Below are positions 14,753 through 22,299 of a stretch of 23,349 nucleotides of DNA, piece after piece. Source of the DNA: an uncultured Lachnospiraceae bacterium (lineage in GTDB: Bacteria > Bacillota > Clostridia > Lachnospirales > Lachnospiraceae). Both the position numbers and the translations under genes were made by a program. The notes under the pieces were generated by a model, which saw only the letters and a list, made by a program, of their open reading frames with translations, was not told the DNA's origin and ran no database searches. Position 1 is the stretch's first letter, and the number at the start of each line of letters is the position of its first letter. Location of the stretch: contig CANQYH010000011.1 in NCBI GenBank assembly GCA_947628025.1, forward strand, positions 1 through 23,349, given 5' to 3'.

Positions 14753-16078
14753 TCAGCGTCCGCGCAGGATGTCCAGAACCTCCGGAAACGGCTGGAGGCT
14801 CCGCTCCAGGATTCCGTTCATTTGGGCGATGGCGATTCCGTAATTGACGATGGGCACGCCGGCATTGGCGGCCCGGCCGATGCGGTGCTGCATCTCTTTT
14901 TCGTTCAGCATGCAGCCGCCGCAGTGGACGACCAGCTTGTACGCGGACAGATCCTCCGGAAATTCACCGCCGGAGGTGAATGTGTAGACCGGTTTTGCCC
15001 CGCTGAAGCGTTCGATCCAGTGGGGGAGCTTGACGGTCCCGATGTCGCTGCACTGGCGGTGATGGGTGCAGCCCTCGGAGATCAGTACCCGGTCGCCGTC
15101 TTTTAAGCGGGAAAGCTGCGCCGCGCCCTCTGTCAGGCGGGGCAGGCTGCCTTTGTAGCGGGCGAAAAGGATCGAAAACGAGGTCAGGGGTACATCGTCC
15201 GGCGTGTCCGCGGCTACTTTCTCGAATGCCTGAGAATCGGTGACGACGATCTTCGGCTTCCGGGACAATGCGGACAGCGTCGCGGACAGTTCCTCCGGCT
15301 GGCAGGAGATGAACGAGCAGTGGATGTCCAGAAGCTCCCGCATGGTCTGCTGTTGGGGCAGGATCAGGCGGCCTTTGGGGGCGGCTTCGTCCACCGGGAT
15401 CACCAGCACTGCGATGTCGCCGGGTTCCAAAAGATCCGCAATGATATATTTGTCTTTTTTCGCGGTCTGGGCGAACGCGCCGATCCGCTCTTTCAGCTCC
15501 GTAACGCCCTGGCGGGTGGCGGCGCTGACGTAGATTTCATTATTTTTTAAGGCGGGACGCGCGGGCTGAGCGGATGCGCCCGTCAGCGGAATGGCGTCCC
15601 CGGTCCTATGACCGAACGGTCCGCCGGAAGCCTGCGCAGCGGTTTGTGGTGCGGATCCGTTTTCCGCCGTGCCGGTTCCCGGAAGCAGATCCGCCTTATT
15701 ATAAGCGATCAGATAAGGCAGTTTTTTCTCCTCAAACAGAGCAATCAGTTCCTCGTCCGCTTCCGTGCGCCCTCGCACCGCGTCGACGACCAGGACCGCA
15801 ATGTCGGTCTGCGCCAGGATCTGGCGCGCTTTGCGGACGCGCTGGGCCCCCAGTTCGCCCTCGTCGTCCAGTCCCGGGGTGTCGATGATTAGCACCGGGC
15901 CCAGAGGAAGCAGTTCCATGGATTTCTTCACCGGATCGGTGGTGGTGCCCTTGACCTCAGAGACGACGGACAGTTCCTGGCCGGTCACCGCATTAACCAG
16001 GCTGGATTTACCGGCGTTGCGGACGCCGAAGAAGCCAATGTGCAGGCGTTCGGCGGAAACGGTTTCATTGAGTCCCAT
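14753..16078 (-). CDS. hydF: [FeFe]-hydrogenase H-cluster maturation GTPase HydF
   Basis: The start ATG at 16078 has GAGGAGG eight bases upstream. The 441-residue protein starts with a GTPase domain: P-loop GVRNAGKSS, switch TTTDPV, DTPG (IIDTPGLDD), and NKAD. The C-terminal part contains the cluster-binding pattern C337-T-H339 and, about 45 residues later, H385-C-G-G-C389, the CxH...HCxxC motif of HydF. HydF is the scaffold that receives the 2Fe subcluster and passes it to [FeFe]-hydrogenase. HydE, HydG and the hydrogenase are not in the window. Between NKAD and NNEIYVSA there is an insert of about 45 residues rich in Ala, Gly, Pro and Thr that is longer than expected for this loop. It is downstream of a TM1266-type gene in the same operon. 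Confidence 0.93.
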   Translation of the reverse strand: MGLNETVSAERLHIGFFGVRNAGKSSLVNAVTGQELSVVSEVKGTTTDPVKKSMELLPLGPVLIIDTPGLDDEGELGAQRVRKARQILAQTDIAVLVVDAVRGRTEADEELIALFEEKKLPYLIAYNKADLLPGTGTAENGSAPQTAAQASGGPFGHRTGDAIPLTGASAQPARPALKNNEIYVSAATRQGVTELKERIGAFAQTAKKDKYIIADLLEPGDIAVLVIPVDEAAPKGRLILPQQQTMRELLDIHCSFISCQPEELSATLSALSRKPKIVVTDSQAFEKVAADTPDDVPLTSFSILFARYKGSLPRLTEGAAQLSRLKDGDRVLISEGCTHHRQCSDIGTVKLPHWIERFSGAKPVYTFTSGGEFPEDLSAYKLVVHCGGCMLNEKEMQHRIGRAANAGVPIVNYGIAIAQMNGILERSLQPFPEVLDILRGR

Positions 16079-16093
16079 TGTAAAGCCTCCTCA

Positions 16094-16183
16094 TCAGAAC
16101 CGGAAATCTCTCCGGTTGGAATTTTTGATGTTTTGGATATCTTTTGTGACGATCCGGCCGTTTTGGCACAGGCGCTCAGTCAT
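16094..16183 (-). CDS. Possible 29-residue ORF overlapping the TM1266-type gene end
   Basis: An ATG overlaps the stop region of the preceding gene (GATGACTGA), with GAGG nine bases upstream. It opens a peptide MTERLCQNGRIVTKDIQNIK that continues with NSNRRDFRF to a TGA. It fills most of the gap before hydF and would be translationally coupled. It could instead be the remnant of a lost gene or a chance frame; composition is the only support. Confidence 0.25.
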   Translation of the reverse strand: MTERLCQNGRIVTKDIQNIKNSNRRDFRF

Positions 16184-16433
16184 CGCCCAGAACCTCGGAA
16201 AACGCGGTCTTTACGCTGATGCCGTTCAGGTTGCCCAGCTTCCCGGCCAGCGCAGAGATCGTGTCCTGGGGCGCGTCGATGGCGACGCTGATGATATTGA
16301 TGCCGCGGTGGCGGTAGGGGATGCCCATGCGGCCGATGATGTAATCGCCGTAATCATGCAGGATCCCGTTGAGCTTTTCTACGGTTTCGCCGTTCTTGAC
16401 GATGATGCTCATGACTGCTACTCGTGTTTTCAT
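16176..16433 (-). CDS. TM1266-type putative regulator of the iron-only hydrogenase system
   Basis: The 85-residue product reads MKTRVAVMSIIVKN at the start, then EKLNGILHDYGDYIIGRMGIPYRHRGINIISVAIDAP in two blocks and an NLNGISVKTAFSEV end. This is the pattern of the TM1266 (TIGR03959-type) small proteins with an ACT-like fold found with [FeFe]-hydrogenase maturation genes. GGAGG precedes the ATG by seven bases. It is thought to be regulatory, but the mechanism is not established. Its position directly before hydF on the same strand supports the call. The leader upstream contains a promoter and a terminator, which suggests controlled read-through. Confidence 0.88.
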   Translation of the reverse strand: MKTRVAVMSIIVKNGETVEKLNGILHDYGDYIIGRMGIPYRHRGINIISVAIDAPQDTISALAGKLGNLNGISVKTAFSEVLGDD

Positions 16434-16613
16434 GATAATTCCTCCGTTGTGAAATGAGAACCGGCTGCCGCCCGACGGAAAAAGATATTCCGACGGGGAC
16501 CGCCCCGCGGACCGGAACCGGCACGCCGGACGTTTGGGCAGAGGACGCGGCGGCGTTTGCCGGCAGGCGTGGCGCAGCTTGGCGATCCTCGGCGGCGTTT
16601 GGTATATGGACGT

Positions 16614-16641
16614 AAAAAAACCGCACCCAAACGGTACGGCT
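16614..16641 (-). terminator. Intrinsic terminator inside the TM1266-hydF leader
   Basis: Read leftward, GCCGTACC-GTTTG-GGTGCGGT forms a stem of 7-9 bp (one or two G-U pairs) with a 5-nt loop, followed by seven T. It lies about 105 nt after the predicted transcription start and 180 nt before the TM1266-type ATG. The only leftward promoter seen upstream is that of this operon, so it probably acts on the operon's own transcript. Confidence 0.75.
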
Positions 16642-16746
16642 CAATATACAAAGGGAAGTAACGAAACAAAAACCGCGAAAAAACCGCCGCCGTCTTGCTG
16701 TACGCCGTACCTTTCACGCAGACCGCACGTCTTTATGTCAGGCAAC
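16633..16746 (-). promoter_or_regulatory. Candidate transcription attenuator of the TM1266-hydF operon
   Basis: Early in the predicted leader the segment GGTACGGC (16711-16704) is exactly complementary over 8 nt to GCCGTACC (16640-16633), the 5' arm of the terminator at 16614-16641. Pairing of the two would prevent the terminator from forming, the usual design of a leader attenuator or riboswitch expression platform. The early segment can also fold locally (GTAC-GGC-GTAC). I recognise no known riboswitch or T-box sequence. The 180 nt between terminator and gene hold GC-rich sequence and a CCGTCGG repeat, nothing else I can name. Confidence 0.5.
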
Positions 16747-16752
16747 GGACTC

Positions 16753-16781
16753 ATTATACAATACTTTCGCCGCGAACGCAA
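16753..16781 (-). promoter_or_regulatory. Promoter of the TM1266-hydF operon
   Basis: Read leftward, TTGCGT (16781-16776), a 17-bp spacer and a perfect TATAAT (16758-16753). It lies back to back with the promoter of the DJ-1 gene (16807-16836). The leader to the first gene is about 310 nt, long for a simple promoter. Confidence 0.7.
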
Positions 16782-16806
16782 TAGGAGAGAAATCACAAAA
16801 TATACA

Positions 16807-16836
16807 GTGACAAACCGGGTCTGTCTGTGCTAGACT
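16807..16836 (+). promoter_or_regulatory. Promoter of the DJ-1/PfpI gene
   Basis: GTGACA (16807-16812) and TAGACT (16831-16836) are separated by 18 bp, about 70 bp before the ATG. Both boxes are near consensus only in part, so moderate strength is expected. Confidence 0.5.
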
Positions 16837-16903
16837 GAAAGGAAGCGGCGGGCCGGAAAGGGCGCGCGGAAAACATATTTTTCAAAGAAAGGAATGAATA
16901 TAA

Positions 16904-17458
16904 ATGAAGCGATTGGCGATTTTTCTGGCGGATGGTTTTGAGGAGATCGAGGGATTAACGGTGGTGGATCTCTGCCGCAGGGCGGGACTGGACATCACGA
17001 TGGTGTCGATCGGGGAGACGGTCACGGTGAATGGTTCGCATGGAATCGTGGTGACGGCGGACCGGACGCTGGCGGATCTGGATTTTGAATCGGTGGAGAT
17101 GCTGATCCTGCCGGGCGGCAAGGCGGGGACGGTCAATCTGGAGAACTGCGCTCCGCTGATGGAGCAGATCGACCGGTTTTATCAGGCCGGGAAATATGTG
17201 GCGGCGATCTGCGCGGCTCCCAGCATCCTGGCCCATCGCGGCATCCTGAAAGGGCGCAGGGCCTGCTGCTATCCGACGTTCGAGGCGCATCTGACGGCAG
17301 GCGGGGCTGAGGTGACGCGCGAACCGGCGGTCCGGTCGGACACTGTGATCACCGGCCGGGGTATGGGATGTTCCGTCCCGTTCGGGCTGGCGGTCGTCGC
17401 GGCCTGCTGCGGGCAGGAGAAAGCGGACGCGATCGCGGAACAGATCGTATATGGATGA
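16904..17458 (+). CDS. DJ-1/PfpI family protein (YajL/ThiJ-like)
   Basis: 184 residues, the normal family length. AAAGGA ends ten bases before the ATG. It starts with MKRLAIFLADGFEEIEG, where the glutamate pair is the conserved acidic site, followed by LILPGGKAG and the nucleophile elbow AAICAAPSIL with Cys103 (the reactive cysteine of DJ-1 proteins). The ending ITGRGMGCSVPFGLAVV matches the family's conserved VTSRGPGTAxxFAL block. DJ-1 proteins are linked to defence against reactive carbonyls or oxidants, with debated glyoxalase/deglycase activity; a specific role cannot be inferred. It is divergent from the hydrogenase maturation operon and about 30 bp separates the two promoters, which may be shared context rather than shared function. 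Confidence 0.9.
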   Translation: MKRLAIFLADGFEEIEGLTVVDLCRRAGLDITMVSIGETVTVNGSHGIVVTADRTLADLDFESVEMLILPGGKAGTVNLENCAPLMEQIDRFYQAGKYVAAICAAPSILAHRGILKGRRACCYPTFEAHLTAGGAEVTREPAVRSDTVITGRGMGCSVPFGLAVVAACCGQEKADAIAEQIVYG

Positions 17459-17559
17459 TACGGCGGCGGAAATATGTATTTATTTTCGTGAAAAACGCAT
17501 ATTTTTACAAAATTCGATTGCAGGCCAACCCGGCGAAGCGCTTAAAGCTGAACCATAAG

Positions 17560-17907
17560 GGCAAATTGCCGAAAACGCGGACGCGGACCTGATCCTGGCG
17601 GACGCGGCGCTGTGCGTAGGTATGGCGCAGGGCATCATCCTCCTCCTGGGCGGCGCTGACGATGCCGATCATGGCCCCGCTGGCGGATCTGGTCGGCGTG
17701 GAGCGTCAGGTGGCGGTGCTGGCTTATCAGCTGGGCGACGCGTTCACCAACTTCATCGTGCCGACTTCCGGGCGCCTGCTGGGCGCTCTGGCTGCTGCCA
17801 AGCTGGATTGGGGCAATTGGGCGAAGTTCCAGATCAAGTTCCAGGGCGTGCTGGTTGTGTTCGCCAGCACCGCTGTAGTGCTGGCGGTTGTGATCGGACT
17901 GGCATAA
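17560..17907 (+). pseudogene. 3' relic of a YfcC-family (AbgT/DcuC-like) permease gene
   Basis: The 17586-17649 segment reads DLILADAALCVGMAQGIILL, resembling the DLxxGALxVGxARxIxxxL region of YfcC-type amino acid/dicarboxylate permeases. From about 17641 another frame reads SSWAALTMPIMAPLADLVGV, then AVLAYQLGDAFTNFIVPTSG and a last membrane segment to the TAA at 17905. In intact members some 40 residues lie between these two blocks, so there has been an internal deletion as well as a frame change. No start or upstream two thirds is present. A good terminator follows. The 17459-17560 stretch has no recognisable feature. Confidence 0.65.
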
Positions 17908-17949
17908 GAAACGACGGTCTGAAAAACAGGAGAGTTCAGAAAACGATGG

Positions 17950-17990
17950 ATCCAGGCCTGGTCCCGCAAGGACCGGCCTGGATAATTTTT
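17950..17990 (+). terminator. Terminator of the permease relic
   Basis: ATCCAGGCC-T-GGTCC (17950-17964) pairs with GGACC-GGCCTGGAT (17970-17983), a 14-bp stem with one bulged T, followed by AATTTTT. It is well preserved although the gene before it is broken. Confidence 0.85.
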
Positions 17991-18144
17991 ATGGAAGCCC
18001 TCTTATTTGATACTTTTACGACGCTGCCCATTGTACCACGATATGGGGGAAATCATCAGGAAAATGGGCTTGGGGATGTATTTTCTCATATGCAGCCGGG
18101 CCTTTCCCGGAGCGTTCTTCGGGAACCCCGGGACGCGAAAAATC

Positions 18145-18173
18145 TTGCGCCGGCGCCGGATAAGTGGTATACT
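18145..18173 (+). promoter_or_regulatory. Promoter of the YfhO-type gene
   Basis: TTGCGC (18145-18150) and TATACT (18168-18173) are separated by 17 bp; the ATG at 18209 follows GGAGGAG (18193-18199). The 17991-18144 stretch shows nothing further that I can identify. Confidence 0.65.
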
Positions 18174-18208
18174 GCTGATAATTTGAGTACGCGGAGGAGT
18201 TTTCATAT

Positions 18209-21200
18209 ATGGAGCCAAGAAGCCGGAAAAGATTGTCGAAAGACTGCCAATATGGTTTATATGCAGGCGTCGCCGTCTGTCTGATACTAAGTGATTTCGT
18301 GCGTTCCTGCGCAGGCGATTCGGCTCTGCTGTCGGGCTTCTGCCTGTTTGCGGATCTTTTTTGTATACCGCTTTTAATGCTTTTATTCGGAATGTACGCC
18401 AGGACGATCATCCACGACCGGAAGAACATTGTAAAAGGCGCCGCCAGCATGTTTTGTTACTATTTACTTCTCAAGTTTGCCATGGAGCTGATCCGCTTTG
18501 GCTTCGAGCAAAGAATTGTGATTTCCGTGTTTTCAGACAGCGGCGCTTCGTGGATCTTTTTGGCCTGGGGAGCGTATCTCTGCCTGACGGGACTTTTGCA
18601 GGGACGGCAGAAAACACAGATGTTCATAGCCGCCCTGCTGGCGTCGCTGATCTGTACGTCTGTTTTGTCGCTGGAAAGGTTCCCCGCCGCGCTGAAGCTG
18701 ATGATATACCTGCCGTATTTTCTGCTGGGCCAGGCGCTGGGCGCTGCGCGGTTCCGGGAGATGGCTGCCCGGAAATGGGTCCGGGCGTTATGCGGCCTGT
18801 TTTTGCTGGCCGTTCTGGGCCTGATCGTCGGGGGCCATTCTTCGCAGATTTATGAAACGCTGCAGTCGCTTCCGGGAAACGGGCTCCATAAGGCGTCGGG
18901 AACCGCGAGCAGCTGCCTTTTCTGGTTCCTGGCCTATTTGCTGCGCCTGTCCATAGCCGCGGCCATATTGGCGCTGACGATTCGGGTGCGGATCCGGTTT
19001 CTTGATTCGGCCGGCAGACGGTTCGTTTCCATATATTTCTGGTACTGCTTATTATCGGATATCCTGAACCGTCTGGACATGTTTGGCAAATTTACGCAGC
19101 GGTTAGGGGAAAGCGCGGCCGGCCGGGCGGCCTGGATCTTCTTTGGCCTGGCCTGCGCCGTGATCCTTTCGTGCGCGTTCCTGGAAGCGCTGTTATCCCG
19201 GGTCATGAGCGGGATCTACAGGCTGTGGGAGATCCTGACCTCGGGCGAGTGGAGCACGAAAGAATATCTCGCGGCGTATACGTTTTTCTTCTTCATCACG
19301 TTTTTGATGATATGGAGTCCGTTTTTGACGGAAAAGAAAGTCTTTATCTGGTTCGGGGACGGATGTTTCCAGCATTACGCCTGGATGGTTTATCTGGGGC
19401 GGGTGATCCGAAAAACGATATACGGCTTTCTCCATGGTCAATTTGAGCTGCCGATGTTCGAACTCACGGCGGGACTTGGCGACGATATCATCGGAATGTT
19501 GGGGACGAATGGGGCGATGGATCCGCTGCTCATACTTTCTGCGGCCGTTCCCGTACGATACAGCGAATATCTCTATGCGTTCCTGATCATTCTGCGTCTG
19601 TATCTGGCAGGTTTGTGCTTTGCGTTTTTATGTTCTTATTTTAAGAAAAAGAAGCAGCATATTTTGATCGGCAGCATCGTCTATTGCTTTTGCGGTTACG
19701 CGATCTACTGTTCTATGCGGCACCCGTACTTTGTGAATCCCATGATCCTGCTGCCGCTGCTGATCGTTGGCCTGGATAAGATCCTGAACGCGAAAAAGCC
19801 GTTTCTGTTTATTTTTTCAGTCTTTTACGCGGGACTATGCGGATTCTATCATATGTATATGCTTTCGATCCTGCTGTTTTTGTATGGGGTCGTCCGCTCG
19901 TTTGATCTGAATCTGCTGAAAAAGCCGGTTCGTTTTCTGCGGCTGTTTTGGAGGGCTATTTACAGCTATTGCCTGGGACTGGGAATGTCGGCCATCGTTT
20001 TCCTGCCGATGGTTGCGGAATTTCTGAGCGCCAGGCGGGCGGGATTTTCCCACTATTACGGCTCCTATTCCTGGGATTTTTACCGGACGATGCTTTTAAC
20101 GTTCATTGCGCCGCCGTCGGAGTGGGACTATATGTCGTTTGCGGCGATCGTTTTGCTGGCGCTCATTTTGCTGTTCTTCTCGAGGAAGCGGCGCGCGTTG
20201 AAAACGTTGGTAGTGATCTCTCTGGCGATCTATTTTTCCAGCATAGGCGGACTGGTGATGAATGGTTTCCAATATACCTCCAACCGCTGGACGTTCGCCC
20301 TTTCCCTAGTCATGGCCTGCGTGGTCGTAGAGATGCTGCCCGAACTTATGAGCATGTCCTCCGGACAAAAATTATGCGGGCTCGCCCTGCTCTGCGGGTA
20401 CTTATGGGCGGCGTTTTCCACAAGAGCGGCCCGCGGGAGTTATATTTTGGTAGGACTCTGTTTCCTGGCGATCACCCTGTTCGTCATGACGACTTCTCTT
20501 TGGGAAAATCTGCTTCCGGCCGCGAAAGAAGCGGGAGCCGTCCCGGGCAAACGCAGGGATTATCAGTTCGTCGCCTGCCTGCTGCTGGTAGCCGTGAATT
20601 GCGGGGCCAATGGTTTTTGCCGGTTCGCTACCGACCAGGCGGGATACGCCAGGGAGTTTCGCAGTCTCGGCACAGAAGTGTCCGGTATCTTAAACTCCAT
20701 AGGCAGCGACGCCAGAGATTGTCTGGATCTTTCGGGGGGGCGGATCGACAGTACGCAGTTTGAGCTTAACGCGACGCTTTCCGCGCAGGTCCCGGGGATG
20801 CTGACCTACAGCTCGACGGCGAACGGGGACATGCTGCAGTATTGGTATAAAACGGAAAACAGCGGCCACGAAGCGCTGCATTTGATGCGTTCTACCGGCC
20901 AGAGAACGATCGCGGAAACATTGCTGTCTCAAAAATATCAGATAGAGTCGCCCAACCGGGAAGCGTATTTGCCTTACGGATACACGCCGTACCTGACGAC
21001 TCCCAAAGGGAACCAGGTCTATCTGAACCAATACGCGCTGCCGTGGGGTTATACGTATGATAGGGCGGTATCTTATGAGGAAATAGAGCCGCTTAATGGA
21101 GTTCAGACGCAGGAAGCGATGCTGCAGGCGGTTGCGATTGAAACGCTGCCGGGCGGCAATGAACCGGATGAGCTTCATTTTGACAGTTACGAAGTGCCGT

Positions 21201-21895
21201 TTGAGGCGGAATACGCGAATTGCCAGTGGGAGGACGGGACGCTGACCGTATCGGAGGCCGGCGCGACGATCACCCTGCGGTTTGCGATGCCGGGACAGGT
21301 GGAGGAATATGTGCGGTTGGCCGGGTTTGACGCCAACGATTCCGGATTAACGAGTTTTTGGGTCAATGCGGCGAGCGGCAGCGTGAACCGGTCGGCCTGC
21401 GTCACGTCGGATCTGTATACCTGGTATTACGGGAAAGAGAATTATCTGATCAACCTTGGCTACAGCGAGGAAGAAAGGGACGTCTGCACGATCACGTTCC
21501 CGGCCGCAGGGACGTTCAAGCTGAAAAATATCGAAGTGTACGCGCTGCCGATGGCCCAGTATCCGGAGAAAGTCGAGGCGCTGCGTTCTGAGCCGCTTGA
21601 GAATATTCAAATGTCCGCGAACCGTATATCCGGTACGGTGGATCTTTCCGGGGACAAATATCTGTGCGTGAGCTTTCCGTACAGCAAAGGCTGGTCGGCG
21701 AAAGTGGACGGCGAAAAAACGGAAGTCCTGCGCGGAAATTATATGTTTTTGACGATTCCGCTGAAAGCGGGACATCACGAGGTCGAGTTTTCCTACTGCT
21801 CGCCGGGGCTGCGGCTGGGGCTCGCGATCGCGGCGGTCTGCGCCTGCATAGTCCTGCTGCTGCGCTTTACCGTATACCGGCGAAAAGAGAGATGA
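18209..21895 (+). CDS. YfhO-family membrane protein with extra N-terminal acyltransferase-like module
   Basis: 1228 residues, longer than the usual 850-900 of YfhO. Residues about 345-1228 are YfhO: STKEYLAAYTFFFFITFLMI, the acidic loop FGDGCFQHYAWMVY, many membrane segments, and a C-terminal extracytoplasmic domain ending in PYSKGWSAKVDGEKTEVLRG with a last membrane span. YfhO proteins are GT-C-fold membrane glycosyltransferases; B. subtilis YfhO and related proteins act in lipoteichoic or wall polymer glycosylation. Residues 1-340 form about ten more membrane segments whose layout (FLLGQALGAARF, LFWFLAYLLRL) recalls the acyltransferase-3/OafA type, but I do not see its catalytic histidine. 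The target is probably a cell-surface polymer. It has its own promoter and seems monocistronic. Confidence 0.85.
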   Translation: MEPRSRKRLSKDCQYGLYAGVAVCLILSDFVRSCAGDSALLSGFCLFADLFCIPLLMLLFGMYARTIIHDRKNIVKGAASMFCYYLLLKFAMELIRFGFEQRIVISVFSDSGASWIFLAWGAYLCLTGLLQGRQKTQMFIAALLASLICTSVLSLERFPAALKLMIYLPYFLLGQALGAARFREMAARKWVRALCGLFLLAVLGLIVGGHSSQIYETLQSLPGNGLHKASGTASSCLFWFLAYLLRLSIAAAILALTIRVRIRFLDSAGRRFVSIYFWYCLLSDILNRLDMFGKFTQRLGESAAGRAAWIFFGLACAVILSCAFLEALLSRVMSGIYRLWEILTSGEWSTKEYLAAYTFFFFITFLMIWSPFLTEKKVFIWFGDGCFQHYAWMVYLGRVIRKTIYGFLHGQFELPMFELTAGLGDDIIGMLGTNGAMDPLLILSAAVPVRYSEYLYAFLIILRLYLAGLCFAFLCSYFKKKKQHILIGSIVYCFCGYAIYCSMRHPYFVNPMILLPLLIVGLDKILNAKKPFLFIFSVFYAGLCGFYHMYMLSILLFLYGVVRSFDLNLLKKPVRFLRLFWRAIYSYCLGLGMSAIVFLPMVAEFLSARRAGFSHYYGSYSWDFYRTMLLTFIAPPSEWDYMSFAAIVLLALILLFFSRKRRALKTLVVISLAIYFSSIGGLVMNGFQYTSNRWTFALSLVMACVVVEMLPELMSMSSGQKLCGLALLCGYLWAAFSTRAARGSYILVGLCFLAITLFVMTTSLWENLLPAAKEAGAVPGKRRDYQFVACLLLVAVNCGANGFCRFATDQAGYAREFRSLGTEVSGILNSIGSDARDCLDLSGGRIDSTQFELNATLSAQVPGMLTYSSTANGDMLQYWYKTENSGHEALHLMRSTGQRTIAETLLSQKYQIESPNREAYLPYGYTPYLTTPKGNQVYLNQYALPWGYTYDRAVSYEEIEPLNGVQTQEAMLQAVAIETLPGGNEPDELHFDSYEVPFEAEYANCQWEDGTLTVSEAGATITLRFAMPGQVEEYVRLAGFDANDSGLTSFWVNAASGSVNRSACVTSDLYTWYYGKENYLINLGYSEEERDVCTITFPAAGTFKLKNIEVYALPMAQYPEKVEALRSEPLENIQMSANRISGTVDLSGDKYLCVSFPYSKGWSAKVDGEKTEVLRGNYMFLTIPLKAGHHEVEFSYCSPGLRLGLAIAAVCACIVLLLRFTVYRRKER

Positions 21896-21916
21896 AGCAC
21901 ATTTTTTGGATGGCTC

Positions 21917-21944
21917 TTGACATTTCCAAAAATAATGCTACAAT
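21917..21944 (+). promoter_or_regulatory. Promoter of the T-box operon
   Basis: Consensus TTGACA (21917-21922), a 16-bp spacer, and TACAAT (21939-21944) with an extended -10 TG at 21936-21937. It lies about 20 bp past the YfhO stop and starts the T-box RNA near 21951. Confidence 0.85.
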
Positions 21945-21950
21945 GGCTTT

Positions 21951-22236
21951 AAACCGATGAAGAGGAAGTTGCGCTTTTAAACGGTCTCCAGAGAGTCCGG
22001 GCAGGTGGGAGCCGGGCGGTGTCAGTAAAAGCGAGTGGGCCTCCGAGGGCGAGGTGAACGACGCGGGGAGCGCGAAGAAGTCCCGCGGCCAGTAGCCAAG
22101 ACGCGCAGCCGGCGTTATCGGGCAGAGAGGTGACGGCCTCTTGAGAGAGCGGGCATATTTTATATGTCAATAAAGGTGGTACCGCAGGTTTGCAGCCTGT
22201 CCTTGAAGAGATTCAGGGATGGGCTTTTTATTTTTC
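21951..22236 (+). ncRNA. T-box leader, probable Trp (UGG) specifier
   Basis: Features in order: GATGAAGAGG at the start of stem I; CGCTTTTA (21972-21979) pairing with TAAAAGCG (22026-22033); the AGAGAG and GGTGGGAG distal elements typical of stem I; and the T-box proper AAGGTGGTACCGC (22173-22185) before a terminator. Between the GCG of the upper helix and CCTC (22040-22043, pairing with GAGG at 21962-21965) lies AGTGGG. By the usual GA(A/G)-NNN-purine arrangement the specifier is TGG (22036-22038). GTG (Val) overlaps it and cannot be excluded: the T-box UGGN base is U, which fits an A73 tRNA and would pair with the G73 of tRNA-Trp only by wobble. The leader should permit read-through when the matching tRNA is uncharged. 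Confidence 0.85.
22195..22236 (+). terminator. T-box terminator
   Basis: GCCTGTCCTTGAA (22195-22207) pairs fully, with some G-U pairs, with TTCAGGGATGGGC (22212-22224) around a GAGA loop, followed by TTTTTATTTTT. It is the regulated terminator of the T-box leader. Confidence 0.9.
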
Positions 22237-22299
22237 CGAAAGCGCGTGCAGAGACGCGTATTGAGAGAAATCCATCAAACAAAGAAAGCGAGGCCCCGC

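Noticed and set aside
16430..16717. A 95-codon minus-strand frame overlapping the TM1266-type start
   Set aside because: It has no ribosome site, spans the leader terminator and has arginine-rich composition; the region is better explained as an attenuator leader.
17622..18284. A 220-codon plus-strand frame
   Set aside because: It runs through the permease relic in the wrong frame, the terminator and the YfhO promoter; not a gene.
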